This document shows, in pieces, positions 16,924 to 26,754 of a DNA stretch of 64,000 nt; the stretch's first letter is position 1; the number at the start of each line of letters is the position of its first letter. A model generated the notes under the pieces. It saw only the letters and a program-made list of their open reading frames with translations, ran no database searches and had not been told where the DNA came from. The DNA is from Botrimarina mediterranea (GTDB lineage Bacteria > Planctomycetota > Planctomycetia > Pirellulales > Lacipirellulaceae). A program made the translations under genes and the position numbers. The DNA lies in assembly GCF_007753265.1 (NCBI RefSeq), contig NZ_CP036349.1, positions 3,195,363 to 3,259,362 on the forward strand, given 5' to 3'.

Positions 16924-17454
16924 ATGGGCGACGAACTCGATACGTTTGTCACCGAGCTCACCGGCAGCCAAACCAACCTGCGAGCGTATATTCTTGCGAC
17001 CATCGGTAACCGCACCGACGCCCACGACATCCTGCAGCGCACCAACCTTGTTCTCTGGAAGAACGCCGCCAGCTTCCGACCCGGCGCGCCGTTCATGCCG
17101 TGGGCGATCACGATCGCTAAATACGAGATCCGGTCGTACTACCGTGAACGCGGGCGTGACCGCCACGTCTTCTCGGAGGACGTGGCGATGCTGATGCTAC
17201 AAACGGTCCAAGAAGAGGTCGCCGACCCGACCGAGCGACAATACGCCCTCCGCCACTGCCTCGGCGACCTCCCCGCCAAGAGTCGGCGGCTGATTCAATT
17301 ACGCTATGAGTCGGAGTTCACGCTGCAACAGATCGCCGAGAAGTTGCGACAAACGGAGAGCGCCGTGAAGAGCGCGTTCGCCCGGGTGAGACGGTCACTC
17401 GAGGCATGCGTCGAACGTCGCTTAGCCGCTGAGTCCCGCGAAACCCCTGCTTAA
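16924..17454 (+). CDS. Sigma-70 family factor, Rhodopirellula/Verrucomicrobium type
   Basis: 176 residues from ATG 16924. Region 2 covers residues ~10-85 (LRAYILATIGNRTDAHDILQ, then NLVLWKNAASF and FMPWAITIAKYEIRSYYRER); region 4 covers ~110-165 (LPAKSRRLIQLRYESEFTLQ followed by QIAEKLRQTESAVKSAFARV, the helix-turn-helix). The length and the sequence of region 2 fit the ECF-like family found mainly in planctomycetes and verrucomicrobia. It should direct RNA polymerase to a small regulon that probably includes this operon. The gene 26 bases downstream encodes a membrane FecR-type protein, the usual partner that senses a signal and holds such factors. Confidence 0.9.
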   Translation: MGDELDTFVTELTGSQTNLRAYILATIGNRTDAHDILQRTNLVLWKNAASFRPGAPFMPWAITIAKYEIRSYYRERGRDRHVFSEDVAMLMLQTVQEEVADPTERQYALRHCLGDLPAKSRRLIQLRYESEFTLQQIAEKLRQTESAVKSAFARVRRSLEACVERRLAAESRETPA

Positions 17455-17480
17455 AGCTTTTGCTTGTTGGTTTGTACCGG

Positions 17481-19199
17481 ATGTCCGACGCATCAGCCCA
17501 TCACCGCGACCTCGACGAGATTCTCGCCGATGCCCTCGAGGGGCTGGCGACCGAAGACGAGTTGACCCGGCTCAGCGATGAGCTGCGGCAGAACGCCGAG
17601 TTCCGCACGCGTGCTTGCAGGTATCTCGTCGATGACTCGCTGATCGCCGAGCTGATCCTGCCGGCACGGCAGGTGAAGGGCTTGGTCGAGTCCTTGTCGG
17701 CGCCGCATCTCCGAACGACGCCCGCCCGGCGGAAGACGCCGGGCTCTTGGCTGGGCTTCTTCTATGAAAACCGTGGCGCCGTCGTCGCGGCCGCGGCGGC
17801 CGTGCTGTTGGTAGGGCTCTCCGTGCTGCACCTGCGGGCACTGAAGGAGATCGACCGGTTGCATTCGCTCGCCGTCGTCGATATCGCCCAGGTCGAAACC
17901 GCCGATGGCCGGTCGCCAGCGCAGAGCGACGGTTCGTCGTCGCCCCCTGCGAAACAAGTTGTCGGCCGCGTCTCGGGTCTTGATGGAGTCGAGTGGGAGA
18001 GCGACGAACAGGCACTGCGGTTCGGCGAGACGGTGCTGCAAGGGCGGATGATCAGCCTCACCAGTGGGGTCGTCGAGCTGCTGCTCACCACCGGCGCCAA
18101 GGTGACCATCGAGGGGCCCGCGAAGTTCGAGGCGGGATCGACGATCGAGACGACCCTCGATCACGGCAGGATCGCCGCCGCGGTGCCGCGCGCCGCGCGG
18201 GGCTTCACGATCTTCACGCCCACCTCCGAAGTGGTCGATCTCGGCACGCAGTTCGGCGTCTCGGTCGATGACCTTGGCGACACCGAGGTGCATGTCTTCG
18301 ACGGCGACGTCGTGGCTCGATCACGCTTGAAGAACGCGTCAACAGAATTGGTGCACGCCCAGCAGAACCAAGCGGTTCGCTTCGGCTCGACCAGCGACAA
18401 GCCACAGCGTTTCGCCGCGCGGACTGCTGACTTCGTCCGGAGGCTCGGGCCGGCGATCACTTCGGAGTCGCTGCCGCCCTTGCCGGTAGTGAAAGACTTA
18501 GGCGTCTGGTACGCCGCTGACCTCGTTTCCAACATCACGCTCAACCAGCCCGTTTCCAGCTGGCGTGACGTTCTGGTTGGCGACAACGAGTTCCCCGACG
18601 ACGCTTGGCAGTTCGAGGAGGGCCGTTGCCCACTGCTCGTCGAAGACGACGCCGACCGCCGCGCGCTGCGTTTCAACGGTTGGTCCACCTACCTCGAGAC
18701 GGCGCCAATGGACACCAGCGACCGACAAACGGTCTTCGTCGTCTATGCGGCGGGCCCGGCGAACTTCGCGACCGACCACCAGGGCGGCATCCTCCTCAAG
18801 TACCCCACCGCTCCGTCGCTCGAAGTCGCCGTTTTCGGTGACCGCTCCACCCACGGCTGGGTGTGGCCCGGGCCGGGGAGCGATGGCAACGTGGGCGTAG
18901 TGCGCAGCGCCCCGGTGGAGGCCTCGGGGGTGACGGTGGTCGCATACACCTACGACGCCGTCGCGGGGCGTTCCGAACTCTGGAACAACGGCGTTAGCCA
19001 AGGTCAATCGGACGCGCCCATCGGCTTTAAGCAGCCGGGCCAACGCTACATCGGCAGGCACCCCGATCTCAACCTTGCGGCGGCGTTCTTCGGCAACATC
19101 TACGAGGTTCTGATCTATGACGCCGCGCTGGACAGCGAGGCGATGGCGGCATTGAACGGCTACCTGGCGGAGCGCTACAGGATCCCCCCAGGTTCGTGA
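17481..19199 (+). CDS. FecR-like membrane anti-sigma partner with LamG-like C-terminal domain
   Basis: 572 residues from ATG 17481 (a TTG seven codons upstream is less likely). Residues 1-75 are a cytoplasmic helical part (LDEILADALEGLATEDELTR), residues ~99-119 a transmembrane helix (AVVAAAAAVLLVGLSVLHL), residues ~150-290 a FecR domain (VVELLLTTGAKVTIEGPAKF; FTIFTPTSEVVDLGTQFGV) and residues ~330-565 a concanavalin-like/LamG domain that ends YEVLIYDAALDSEAMAALNG. In planctomycetes this architecture regularly follows the sigma-factor type encoded just upstream, so it probably transmits an envelope or glycan signal. The LamG domain facing the periplasm could bind a sugar ligand; this is inference. 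The next gene, a DUF1559 protein, starts 123 bases downstream. Confidence 0.85.
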   Translation: MSDASAHHRDLDEILADALEGLATEDELTRLSDELRQNAEFRTRACRYLVDDSLIAELILPARQVKGLVESLSAPHLRTTPARRKTPGSWLGFFYENRGAVVAAAAAVLLVGLSVLHLRALKEIDRLHSLAVVDIAQVETADGRSPAQSDGSSSPPAKQVVGRVSGLDGVEWESDEQALRFGETVLQGRMISLTSGVVELLLTTGAKVTIEGPAKFEAGSTIETTLDHGRIAAAVPRAARGFTIFTPTSEVVDLGTQFGVSVDDLGDTEVHVFDGDVVARSRLKNASTELVHAQQNQAVRFGSTSDKPQRFAARTADFVRRLGPAITSESLPPLPVVKDLGVWYAADLVSNITLNQPVSSWRDVLVGDNEFPDDAWQFEEGRCPLLVEDDADRRALRFNGWSTYLETAPMDTSDRQTVFVVYAAGPANFATDHQGGILLKYPTAPSLEVAVFGDRSTHGWVWPGPGSDGNVGVVRSAPVEASGVTVVAYTYDAVAGRSELWNNGVSQGQSDAPIGFKQPGQRYIGRHPDLNLAAAFFGNIYEVLIYDAALDSEAMAALNGYLAERYRIPPGS

Positions 19200-19322
19200 G
19201 CGAAGGCGGCAATGCTTGGCCTAGCGGAAATATCGACACGACACCCTTGGTGCTCGCACGTGGCGGGCGGCAGGGCTATGCTGAGGGCAGTTCCTCTCTT
19301 CTTCTCCTGATCGTTTTCCGTC

Positions 19323-20435
19323 ATGGCAAACCGCCGCTGTCAGCGTTGGTTGAGGCCCCACCGTTCGATCGGGTTCACGGTCGTCGAGCTGCTGGTGACG
19401 ATCTCGATCGTGTCGCTGTTGGTGGCCATCACGAGCCCCGCGATCCAATGCGCTCGCGAGTCGGCCCGCCGGATCGAGTGCAAGAGCAACCTCAAGCAGT
19501 TGGCGCTCGCCTGCGTCGGGCACCACGATGTCCACGGCCATTTCCCGACAGGCGGGTGGGGTTGGTACTGGGTGGGCGACGCCGACCGAGGCTTCGGCAA
19601 GGACCAGCCCGGGGGCTGGATCTTCAACCTCCTGCCTTACGTCGAAGAGTATCCCCTCTACGACGGTACGACCGATGGCGACCCGTATGTGTTGACACGG
19701 CAACAACGGCTCGGCGCCATGACGATCGTGCAAACGCCCCTACGAATCATCAACTGCCCGTCGCGCCGCGCGAACACCGCCTACCCGATGTCAAACAACT
19801 CAGGCGGCGCCAACGGCTTCTTCAACGCCATCACGCCGCCAACCGCCGGCCGCAGCGACTACGCGATCAACTCGGGCCACGTCTACAACGAATGGCCCCA
19901 GCAGGAACTCGGCCGAGGCCCGCGCAGCTACCAAGAGGCGGACTACTGGACGACGAACAGCTTCTGGGGCGGCGAGCAACCGGCCGTGACCAAGAGGGTG
20001 CCCGGTTCCTTTGCCATGACGGGAATCGCCTTCGAGCGGAGCCAAGTCGCCCTCCGCCAAGTGTCGGACGGACTGTCGCACACTTATCTGCTCGGTGAAC
20101 GTAACATCTCCCAGGCGGAATACCTCACGGGCTTTGACAGCGGCGACAACGAGACCTGGTGCACCGGCTTCAACAACGACAACTACCGCAAGACTGCCCG
20201 ACTCGTCGGCGGCGAGCTCGTCGAGGCGTCCCCTGCGCCCGACTCGGCGCAAGGGCTTGAGGAACATCACGGCCGCTTTGGCTCGGCTCACCCCGCCGCC
20301 TGGAGCGTCGCCTTCTGCGACGGCAGCGTGCGAGAAATGTCCTACGACATCGACTGGCGGGTCCACCGTGACCTCGGCAACCGACTCGACGGCAATCAGC
20401 CAGTAGCAGTGGATTTGTCTGCAGCCGGCCATTAG
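19323..20435 (+). CDS. DUF1559 pseudopilin-like protein (paralogue 2)
   Basis: 370 residues. The prepilin-like start is GFTVVELLVTISIVSLLVAI, with cleavage expected after the Gly, followed by QCARESARRIECKSNLKQLA. The central [39 protein letters not shown] and [12 protein letters not shown] blocks match the DUF1559 protein encoded divergently at 15407-16495, so the two are recent paralogues. The C-terminus has the family motif GSAHPAAWSVAFCDGSV. It lies at the end of a sigma factor/FecR/DUF1559 gene string on the + strand and is a likely target of that sigma factor. The helix is slightly unusual in having Val for Leu after FT and Ser-rich turns. Confidence 0.9.
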   Translation: MANRRCQRWLRPHRSIGFTVVELLVTISIVSLLVAITSPAIQCARESARRIECKSNLKQLALACVGHHDVHGHFPTGGWGWYWVGDADRGFGKDQPGGWIFNLLPYVEEYPLYDGTTDGDPYVLTRQQRLGAMTIVQTPLRIINCPSRRANTAYPMSNNSGGANGFFNAITPPTAGRSDYAINSGHVYNEWPQQELGRGPRSYQEADYWTTNSFWGGEQPAVTKRVPGSFAMTGIAFERSQVALRQVSDGLSHTYLLGERNISQAEYLTGFDSGDNETWCTGFNNDNYRKTARLVGGELVEASPAPDSAQGLEEHHGRFGSAHPAAWSVAFCDGSVREMSYDIDWRVHRDLGNRLDGNQPVAVDLSAAGH

Positions 20436-20795
20436 CCATCTCGCATCGGCTCCAAAGTTTGAGCCATCATCTCTCATCGCCGCGATAGGCGTAAGCAGGC
20501 CGCGTACGCCACGGCATTTTACCAGAGCAACCCAGGCGCTAGGTCTGCGTGTAGCCTCCTCGATGTAATTCATTGGCGGATTTCTTATTTCGCCGGTCAG
20601 ATTGTGTACAGCTGCGGACCTTCACTCTTACACCTTGGCTCTCGTCGTGCTGAGAACCCATTCCCTCCTTTGACAATTGTGTGTCCAATGCTTGTTTATG
20701 TTTCGTGGAATAGCCCGCCTCATGCCGAAGCAGCAATCGCATCGTCCGCTGCTCTCATGTTTAGCGACTTCCGCAATCTACCGATCTCCTAGGGT
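20436..20795. other. Gene-free stretch upstream of the MMPL exporter
   Basis: 360 bases with visibly lower GC than the flanks. A short leftward open frame (20539-20742) has no recognisable family or ribosome site. A TTGACA word occurs at 20671-20676 with an AT-rich TGTTTA at about the right distance (20694-20699), a weak promoter candidate for the downstream exporter. Nothing else is evident. Confidence 0.35.
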
Positions 20796-23510
20796 ATGAA
20801 CCTTAATAAACTGACGGCTGATCGCAGGCTTGCTCTGCTTGTCGTCGTTGCCCTCGTAACCGCCTACCCCTTTGTCGGACGACTCGCTCAGCAAGCCATC
20901 CGCGGGCATCAAAACCGGGTCGAGGACTGGCTGCCGACCACTTACCAAGAGACGCAAGAGCTCGGGTGGTTCCGTCACCGCTTTGTCGCTGACCAGTTTG
21001 TGGTCATCAGCTGGGAGGGCTGTACACTCGGTGACACGCCGGCGGAGGACGACCCGCGCATCGCCAAGCTCACCGCGGCGCTGCAGGTCGCCTCGCTCCC
21101 GCCGAACGAGGCGCCCTGCTTCCAGAGCGTGACGAACGGCCGCAAGACGCTCGAAGAGATGGCGGCCGCTGATATCCCCGAGCCGATCGCGCGCGAGCGG
21201 TTGGCGGGGACGCTCGTCGGCGTTGACGGCAAGCAGACATGCGTGATGGCGGTCCTCAGCGATGAGGCCGTCGACCACATGAAAGAAGTTATCGCGCCCC
21301 CGCGACCGGCGACACTCATCCAGCCCGAGTCGCCGCTCTCGCCGCTGTTCGCCGCGATCCAGGGGGCGGGCCTCGACCCGGCTGAGGTGCATCTGGGCGG
21401 ACCGCCGATCGACAACGTCGCGATCGACGAAGAGGGGCAGAAGACGCTGGCCAATCTGGCGGTGCTCTCCAGCAGCCTCGGCATCGGCCTGGCGTGGTGG
21501 TCGCTACGCAGCCTACGGATGACGGCGCTGGTGTTCATCGTCGGCCTCGGCAGCAGCGCGGTGTCGCTGGCGATGGTGCCGCTCACCGGCGGGTCGATGG
21601 ACGCGATTATGATGTCGATGCCGGCGCTCATCTACGTGCTCGCCGTGTCGGGGTCGCTGCACTACCTCAACTACTACAAGACGATCGCGATCAGCGAGGG
21701 CGTCGAGCACGCCGCTTCCGAAGCGTTCTGGCACGCCTGGCGACCGTCGTTGTTGTGCAACGTCACGACGTCTGTCGGGTTGCTGTCACTCCTTGCCAGC
21801 GATATCACGCCCATCCGCCGCTTCGGCCTCTACTCGGCGATCGGCGTGATGATGTCGCTGGTGGTGCTGTTCAGCTTTCTGCCGGCGATGCTGACGCTGT
21901 GGCCGTGGCGCCCCAAGGGCTCACAAGTCGATAACGAGCCGCGCCAGAGCCCCTTCTGGCGTCGCTACGCGATGGCTGTGGAGCGCCACTACGGCAAAGT
22001 GCTCTTCGCTTCGATCGCTGTGATCATCGCGCTGGCGCTCGGGCTGCCGAGAACCACGACCTCGATCGACCTGCTAAAGCTCTTCAGCCCCGACGCGCAA
22101 CTGCTCCAGGACTACCGCTGGTTCGAGGACCACCTCGGCAAGCTGGTGCCGGCGGAGCTCGTGGTGCGATTCCCTGGCTCGGCGCTGCGGGAGTCGCTCC
22201 CCGAGACGGCGACGCCGCGCACGGTGGCGTCCTCGTTCACGATGCTCGAGCGGCTCGAGTTGGTGCGGCGGATCGAGACCACCGTACGGCAGCGTCTCGG
22301 CGCCGACGGCGAGGGACTCGTCGGCGCTACGATGTCAGCGGCGACCTTCGCGCAGACCCCCGAGGACACGTCAGGGCTCGGCCGGTCGGGGCAGCGCTAC
22401 GCAATTAATGAAGAGCTGATCAAGGCTTGGCCGCGGCTCGAGAAGACCGGCTTCTTGCGCAAGGATGCGGAGACAGGGGAAGAACTCTGGCGGATCACGG
22501 TCCGCTGCGCGGCGTTTCATGCCGAGGACCGCGACGAAGTCGTTGGCGACATCCGCAAGGTGGTCGCCCCCGTGATCGCAGGGTACGATGCAGGAGTCGA
22601 GACGCTCGCCGATATCTCGAAGTTCGAAGGTGAAGCCCCCCGCGTTCCCAAGGTGGCGATTTATGCGCGCGGGGGCGTCACCGACGACGTACGGACGGCG
22701 GGCGGCCTGCTGCGCGACCGCGGGTTGCGCGTGGCGGTGCTCGATCATCCGCTAAGCCAAGCAACCGAGAGCGAGCGGAACGCGCTGAAGGAACAAGACT
22801 ACGTCCTCGCCTACGGCGCTTCGGCCGCCGACCTGGAGTCGTTGCGCGCCTTGGGACCGGCCGTCAAACCGATGTCCGCGGAGTCCGCTGACGGTCCCGT
22901 CCGTGTCGTCTACACCGGTGTCTTACCGATCGTTTACAAGGCGCAGCGGGAGTTGCTCAATAGCCTGATCGAAAGCACTTGGTGGTCGTTCGGCACGATC
23001 TTGCCGTTGATGATCTTTGTCTGCCGCAGTTTCCTGGGCGGCATTGTCGTGATGCTCCCCAACGTGCTCCCAGTGCTCGTTGTCTTTGGCGGGATGGCGT
23101 GGGCCGGCATGGCGGTCGATATCGGTTCGATGATGGCCGCCAGCATCGCGCTAGGCGTCGCGGTGGACGACACGATCCACTTCCTCGCTTGGTACCGCGA
23201 CGATGTCGAGAGACTCGGCTGCCGCAACGAGGCGATCGTCTCCGCCTACGAGCGCTCGGCCGCACCGACGTTGCAAGCGGGGCTTGTCAACGGGCTTGGC
23301 TTGTCGGTCTTCGCCATGAGCTCGTTCATCCCGACGCAGCGCTTCGGCCTGCTGATGCTGGCGATCCTCATCGCCGGCATCGTCGCCGAGCTCGTGCTGC
23401 TGCCGGCGATGCTCTTCAGCCCGCTGGGCCGGGTGTTCGATCCACCGAAGAAACGCGTTGACAACGTCGAGCCGATCGCGACCGGAATCGTGGCGTCCAA
23501 GGCGATCTAG
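20796..23510 (+). CDS. RND/MMPL family exporter
   Basis: 904 residues with the two-fold RND layout. A first transmembrane helix (~13-30) is followed by a large exported loop (~31-205) and six helices that include MVPLTGGSMDAIMMSMPALI. A second membrane entry near 400 (VLFASIAVIIALALGL) leads to a loop up to ~720 and the last helices. These contain IGSMMAASIALGVAVDDTIH, the GxxxDD-type motif used for proton coupling in MMPL proteins. The first half has no matching acidic pair. Substrates of this family are lipids, hopanoids or other hydrophobic compounds; the gene has no informative neighbours, so the cargo is unknown. The start is ATG 20796 with a weak ribosome site. Confidence 0.85.
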   Translation: MNLNKLTADRRLALLVVVALVTAYPFVGRLAQQAIRGHQNRVEDWLPTTYQETQELGWFRHRFVADQFVVISWEGCTLGDTPAEDDPRIAKLTAALQVASLPPNEAPCFQSVTNGRKTLEEMAAADIPEPIARERLAGTLVGVDGKQTCVMAVLSDEAVDHMKEVIAPPRPATLIQPESPLSPLFAAIQGAGLDPAEVHLGGPPIDNVAIDEEGQKTLANLAVLSSSLGIGLAWWSLRSLRMTALVFIVGLGSSAVSLAMVPLTGGSMDAIMMSMPALIYVLAVSGSLHYLNYYKTIAISEGVEHAASEAFWHAWRPSLLCNVTTSVGLLSLLASDITPIRRFGLYSAIGVMMSLVVLFSFLPAMLTLWPWRPKGSQVDNEPRQSPFWRRYAMAVERHYGKVLFASIAVIIALALGLPRTTTSIDLLKLFSPDAQLLQDYRWFEDHLGKLVPAELVVRFPGSALRESLPETATPRTVASSFTMLERLELVRRIETTVRQRLGADGEGLVGATMSAATFAQTPEDTSGLGRSGQRYAINEELIKAWPRLEKTGFLRKDAETGEELWRITVRCAAFHAEDRDEVVGDIRKVVAPVIAGYDAGVETLADISKFEGEAPRVPKVAIYARGGVTDDVRTAGGLLRDRGLRVAVLDHPLSQATESERNALKEQDYVLAYGASAADLESLRALGPAVKPMSAESADGPVRVVYTGVLPIVYKAQRELLNSLIESTWWSFGTILPLMIFVCRSFLGGIVVMLPNVLPVLVVFGGMAWAGMAVDIGSMMAASIALGVAVDDTIHFLAWYRDDVERLGCRNEAIVSAYERSAAPTLQAGLVNGLGLSVFAMSSFIPTQRFGLLMLAILIAGIVAELVLLPAMLFSPLGRVFDPPKKRVDNVEPIATGIVASKAI

Positions 23511-23576
23511 TGTCCTGAGTTAGTCGTTCGTTCACATTCAGAGTCCGTGCCGCGATGCGGATGCTAAGGAGTGAGC

Positions 23577-23659
23577 ACCACGACGGACACGACGGTTTGC
23601 CTCTTGATGCTATGACGCCTCGCCAAGCAGGCCGTCGTGTTCTTCGTGCCCGTCGTGGT
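23577..23659. repeat. Inverted repeat of the ACGACGGGCACGAAGGACACGACGG family
   Basis: ACCACGACGGACACGACGG (23577-23595) is followed by CCGTCGTG...CCGTCGTGGT (23632-23659), its complement with an insertion of a few bases. Single arms of the same family occur at 52737-52766 and 53251-53276. Lying between the converging ends of the MMPL exporter and the response regulator gene, it could act as a bidirectional stem-loop terminator or simply be a dispersed repeat. Confidence 0.7.
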
Positions 23660-23715
23660 TAGTCTCTAATCATGTCTCGTTTTAAACCTGGTTCAATTTG
23701 GGTACGAACTTCGAA

Positions 23716-25161
23716 CTAGGGGTTCACGTCGGCGCCGGAGGGCGAGCGCATCAGTCCGAGCTTCGCGCGCAGCGTCGTTCTCGAGATGCCTAGCAAGGCG
23801 CTGGCCTCGACTTGGTTGCCGCCGGTCACCCGCAGCGCCTCGTCGAGCACGACGCGATCCACGGCCAGAACGACTTTGCGGTACACGTGGCCCGTGCCGC
23901 CCGCGATCAGCTGCCGGGCTAGTTGCGCCACATCGAGCGAGCCGTCGGCGCTTGGCTCGACGGTCTCGCCGAGATTGCGGATCGCTTCGGGCAGGCAATC
24001 GGGCGTGAGCACGTCGGACGTCGCGTTCACGAGGGCCGTCTTTACGGCGCCCTGTAGCTCGCGCACGTTGCCCGGCCAGTCGTAGGCTTCGAGGAGGCGC
24101 AACGCCTCGGGCGCCACGCCGGTGACGCGGCGGCCGACCTCGGCGGCGTGCCGACGGAGAAAGAACTCGACCAACTGCGGCACGTCGTCCCGCCGGGCGC
24201 GTAAAGGCGGCAACGCGATCGTATAGGTGTTCAGCCGGTAGAAGAGGTCTTGGCGGAAGCGACCGGCGGACACCAGCTCGGGCAGATTCTGATTCGTGGC
24301 GGCGATGACGCGGACATCGGTCTGAATCGTCTCGTTGCCTCCGACGCGTTCGAACCGCTGGTCCTGCAACAGCCTTAGCACCTTGGCCTGGATGCCGGGG
24401 CTCATGTCGCCGATCTCGTCGAGGAAGACTGTGCCGCCGTCGGCCTGCTCGAACCGGCCGACGCGCAGCCGGTCGGCCCCGGTGAACGCGCCGCGTTCGT
24501 GGCCGAACAGCTCGCTCTCTAGCAGGTTCTCCGGTATCGCGGCGCAGTTGATCGCCAAGAATGGCTTGTTGGCCCGCCGGCTGTGCTGATAGATCGCGCG
24601 GGCGACCAGCTCCTTGCCGGCGCCGCTCTCGCCGAGCAGCAGCACGTTGACGTCCGACTCGGCGACACGCCCGATCGCCTTGAAGACCTCTTGCATGGCG
24701 GCGCTGCGTCCGACGAGGCGATCGTCCTCCACTCCGCCAGCCGCCGCGTCACCCGCCGCGGCGTCCTCGGTCGCCACGGACCGGTGGGCGAGACGATTCG
24801 CTTCCAAGGCCCGCTGGACGACCGCCCGCAAGGTCGGCAGGTCGAAGGGCTTGAGCAGGTAGTCGAAGGCGCCACGCTTGGTCGCCTCGATGGCGGTGTC
24901 GGTCGTGCCGTGGGCGGTGATGACAACCACCGTCAGCCGCGGGTCGATCTCCCGCATCGCCGACAGCGCGTCGATCCCCGACAGGTCGGGGAGCCGCACG
25001 TCGAGCAGCACAAGATCGACGCCGCCCGCCCGCACCCGTTCGATGCCCGCCCGTGCGGTCTCGCACGATTCAACGGCGACGCCCTCGGAGGTGAGCGTCT
25101 TGGCGAGCGAGTAGCGGACGCTCGCTTCATCATCGACAACAAGAATTCGGTCGGTGCTCAT
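23716..25161 (-). CDS. Sigma-54-dependent NtrC-family response regulator
   Basis: 481 residues. The receiver domain (~5-120) has the acidic pocket VVDDE, phospho-acceptor Asp54 in LLDVRLPD, and the switch residues T and K (VVITAHG, LLKPFD). The AAA+ domain (~150-390) shows Walker A GESGAGKE, the sigma-54 contact loop GAFTGA, Walker [13 protein letters not shown] and the arginine region [10 protein letters not shown]. The C-terminal Fis-type helix-turn-helix (~435-475) reads [20 protein letters not shown]. It activates sigma-54 promoters when phosphorylated by the kinase encoded just upstream, whose stop codon overlaps this start (ATGA), giving translational coupling. The target genes are not evident from this window. 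Confidence 0.95.
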   Translation of the reverse strand: MSTDRILVVDDEASVRYSLAKTLTSEGVAVESCETARAGIERVRAGGVDLVLLDVRLPDLSGIDALSAMREIDPRLTVVVITAHGTTDTAIEATKRGAFDYLLKPFDLPTLRAVVQRALEANRLAHRSVATEDAAAGDAAAGGVEDDRLVGRSAAMQEVFKAIGRVAESDVNVLLLGESGAGKELVARAIYQHSRRANKPFLAINCAAIPENLLESELFGHERGAFTGADRLRVGRFEQADGGTVFLDEIGDMSPGIQAKVLRLLQDQRFERVGGNETIQTDVRVIAATNQNLPELVSAGRFRQDLFYRLNTYTIALPPLRARRDDVPQLVEFFLRRHAAEVGRRVTGVAPEALRLLEAYDWPGNVRELQGAVKTALVNATSDVLTPDCLPEAIRNLGETVEPSADGSLDVAQLARQLIAGGTGHVYRKVVLAVDRVVLDEALRVTGGNQVEASALLGISRTTLRAKLGLMRSPSGADVNP

Positions 25162-26615
25162 ACCGTTGGCTTCAGGGGAGTTGAGCGATCGTAGATTGGC
25201 AGCTGGACGCTAAAGGCGGCGCCGCCGTCGGGGCGGTTCTCCGCGGCGATGCGGCCGCCGTGGGAGGCGACGATCCGCTGCGAGACCGCCAGCCCGAGAC
25301 CGATGCCGGTGTCCTTGGTGCTGACGAAGGGCTCGAAAAGTCGCGGCTCGATCTCCGGGTCGATGCCGGCGCCGCGGTCGGCGACTTCGATGACCGCCTC
25401 ACCGTCTGCCGCGGGACCGATTGTCACCAGGACCTCGCCGCCCCCCGGCTGGGCGTCGATGGCGTTGATCATCAGGTTCAGCAGCACCTGCCGCAACTGC
25501 TGCCTGTCGGCGAGCAACTCGACGGCGCCATCGACCTGGTGCTCGATCGTCACACCGACCCGTTCCGCCCGGGGCCGAACGATATCAACGGCTTGCAGCA
25601 CTTCGGCGACGGCGTCGACGCGACCCCTCACCAGCCGCGGCGGCCGGGCGAAGTCGAGGAAGGTTTGCAGCATCTGTTCCATCCGCGCCGCCTCTTCACG
25701 GATCATCGCCACTTCCGCGGCGTTCATCGGTTCGCCTTGCTCGGCCGAGTTGTCGGCGAGCAGCTTGATGGCGGTCAACGGGTTGCGCAGTTCGTGGGCG
25801 ATGCCCGAGGCGAGCTGGCCAACCGCCGAGAGCTGATCGGCGCGCGCGGCCGTTTCGCGCGATCGCTGCAACTCGGTGACCATCCCTTCGGTCTTCACCT
25901 GGACCTCGCTCATGACGTCGATCAACTCCTGGAGCTCGCTGGTTGGCTGGGCGGGACTCGCCCCTTCCGTCAACGACTCGCTGAGCGACTGCACCGAGCC
26001 GCCGAGCGTCTCGATCGAGCGGACAACGCTCCGAGAAACGCCCAAGCCCGCGATCAGACCCGCCGCCGACCCGCAGAGCCCCAGGAAGGCAAGCCCCGTG
26101 CCGACACGGCGGGCGAACAAGACATTCTCCGAGCTGATCGCCTCGAGCGTCCCTTGGTTGGCGTTGAGAAGGTCGCCCGCTGCGTCGACCGCCGGCCCGC
26201 GGAGCACCGCCATCCCGGCCTCAAACTCCTCACGACCCATCTCCCCGGCGTTCGACAACAGGTTCTCGATCGTCGCCATCCGCTGCTGCACCACCTCAAG
26301 CAGTTGCCGGTCGTGCGGGTGTTCTTTAATCGTCTGGAGCAAGTGGGCCGCCTCGGCAAAGGACGCCTGGGCTGCCTCCAGCGCCTCGGGTGTCCCGCGC
26401 GCGTATAGCGTCATCTCGTTGCGGGTGTCACGGAGCGCAAACACCAACTCCTCCGAACTCAAGACGGCGTCGACCCACCGGTCGAGCTCGTCAGAGAGGT
26501 GCGCGTTGAGCTGATAGATGTAGGCGCCGGCGACGAGGCCGAAGGCGAGCAGCAACACGCTGACGACCAGCGTCGGCAGGCTCATCCGCCACATCAGCGG
26601 GATTTGTCGTTTCAC
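25158..26615 (-). CDS. Membrane sensor histidine kinase partner of the NtrC-type regulator
   Basis: About 485 residues from GTG 26613-26615 (VKRQIPLMWRMSL); ATG 26594 is an alternative, and longer frames would run into the divergent U32 gene. The first helix is LPTLVVSVLLLAFGLVAGAY; a ~150-residue helical periplasmic sensor follows (LDRWVDAVLSSEELVFALRD), then a second helix (GTGLAFLGLCGSAAGLIAGL) and a linker. The dimerisation/phospho-acceptor motif is GIAHELRNPLTAIK. The catalytic domain has the N box (LLNLMINAID), DRGAGI, and GIGLGLAVSQRIVASHGG. Autophosphorylation on His passes to Asp54 of the regulator encoded downstream. The sensed signal is unknown; the helical sensor resembles the bundle-type input of chemoreceptor-like kinases. 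Confidence 0.9.
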   Translation of the reverse strand: MKRQIPLMWRMSLPTLVVSVLLLAFGLVAGAYIYQLNAHLSDELDRWVDAVLSSEELVFALRDTRNEMTLYARGTPEALEAAQASFAEAAHLLQTIKEHPHDRQLLEVVQQRMATIENLLSNAGEMGREEFEAGMAVLRGPAVDAAGDLLNANQGTLEAISSENVLFARRVGTGLAFLGLCGSAAGLIAGLGVSRSVVRSIETLGGSVQSLSESLTEGASPAQPTSELQELIDVMSEVQVKTEGMVTELQRSRETAARADQLSAVGQLASGIAHELRNPLTAIKLLADNSAEQGEPMNAAEVAMIREEAARMEQMLQTFLDFARPPRLVRGRVDAVAEVLQAVDIVRPRAERVGVTIEHQVDGAVELLADRQQLRQVLLNLMINAIDAQPGGGEVLVTIGPAADGEAVIEVADRGAGIDPEIEPRLFEPFVSTKDTGIGLGLAVSQRIVASHGGRIAAENRPDGGAAFSVQLPIYDRSTPLKPTV

Positions 26616-26754
26616 AACTGAACGCGGTGGCCAGCGGTTGTACAGGTAAAAGATGGGACCAAGGTTGGCGGGCGACGCCGCTCTAGCATAGCGAGAGCGG
26701 GGCCCCTCTCGGCTAGCACTCCTTGTGCCGCCCGGCCACGGTATACTGGCGGGA

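Noticed and set aside
20539-20742. Small leftward gene upstream of the MMPL exporter
   Set aside because: 67 codons with no ribosome site, no family and no neighbour that needs it; probably a chance frame in AT-richer DNA.
26742-26747. TATACT as a certain promoter of the U32 gene
   Set aside because: It is a good -10 word, but there is no matching -35 and it lies only 8 bases before the ATG; mentioned only as a possibility in that entry.
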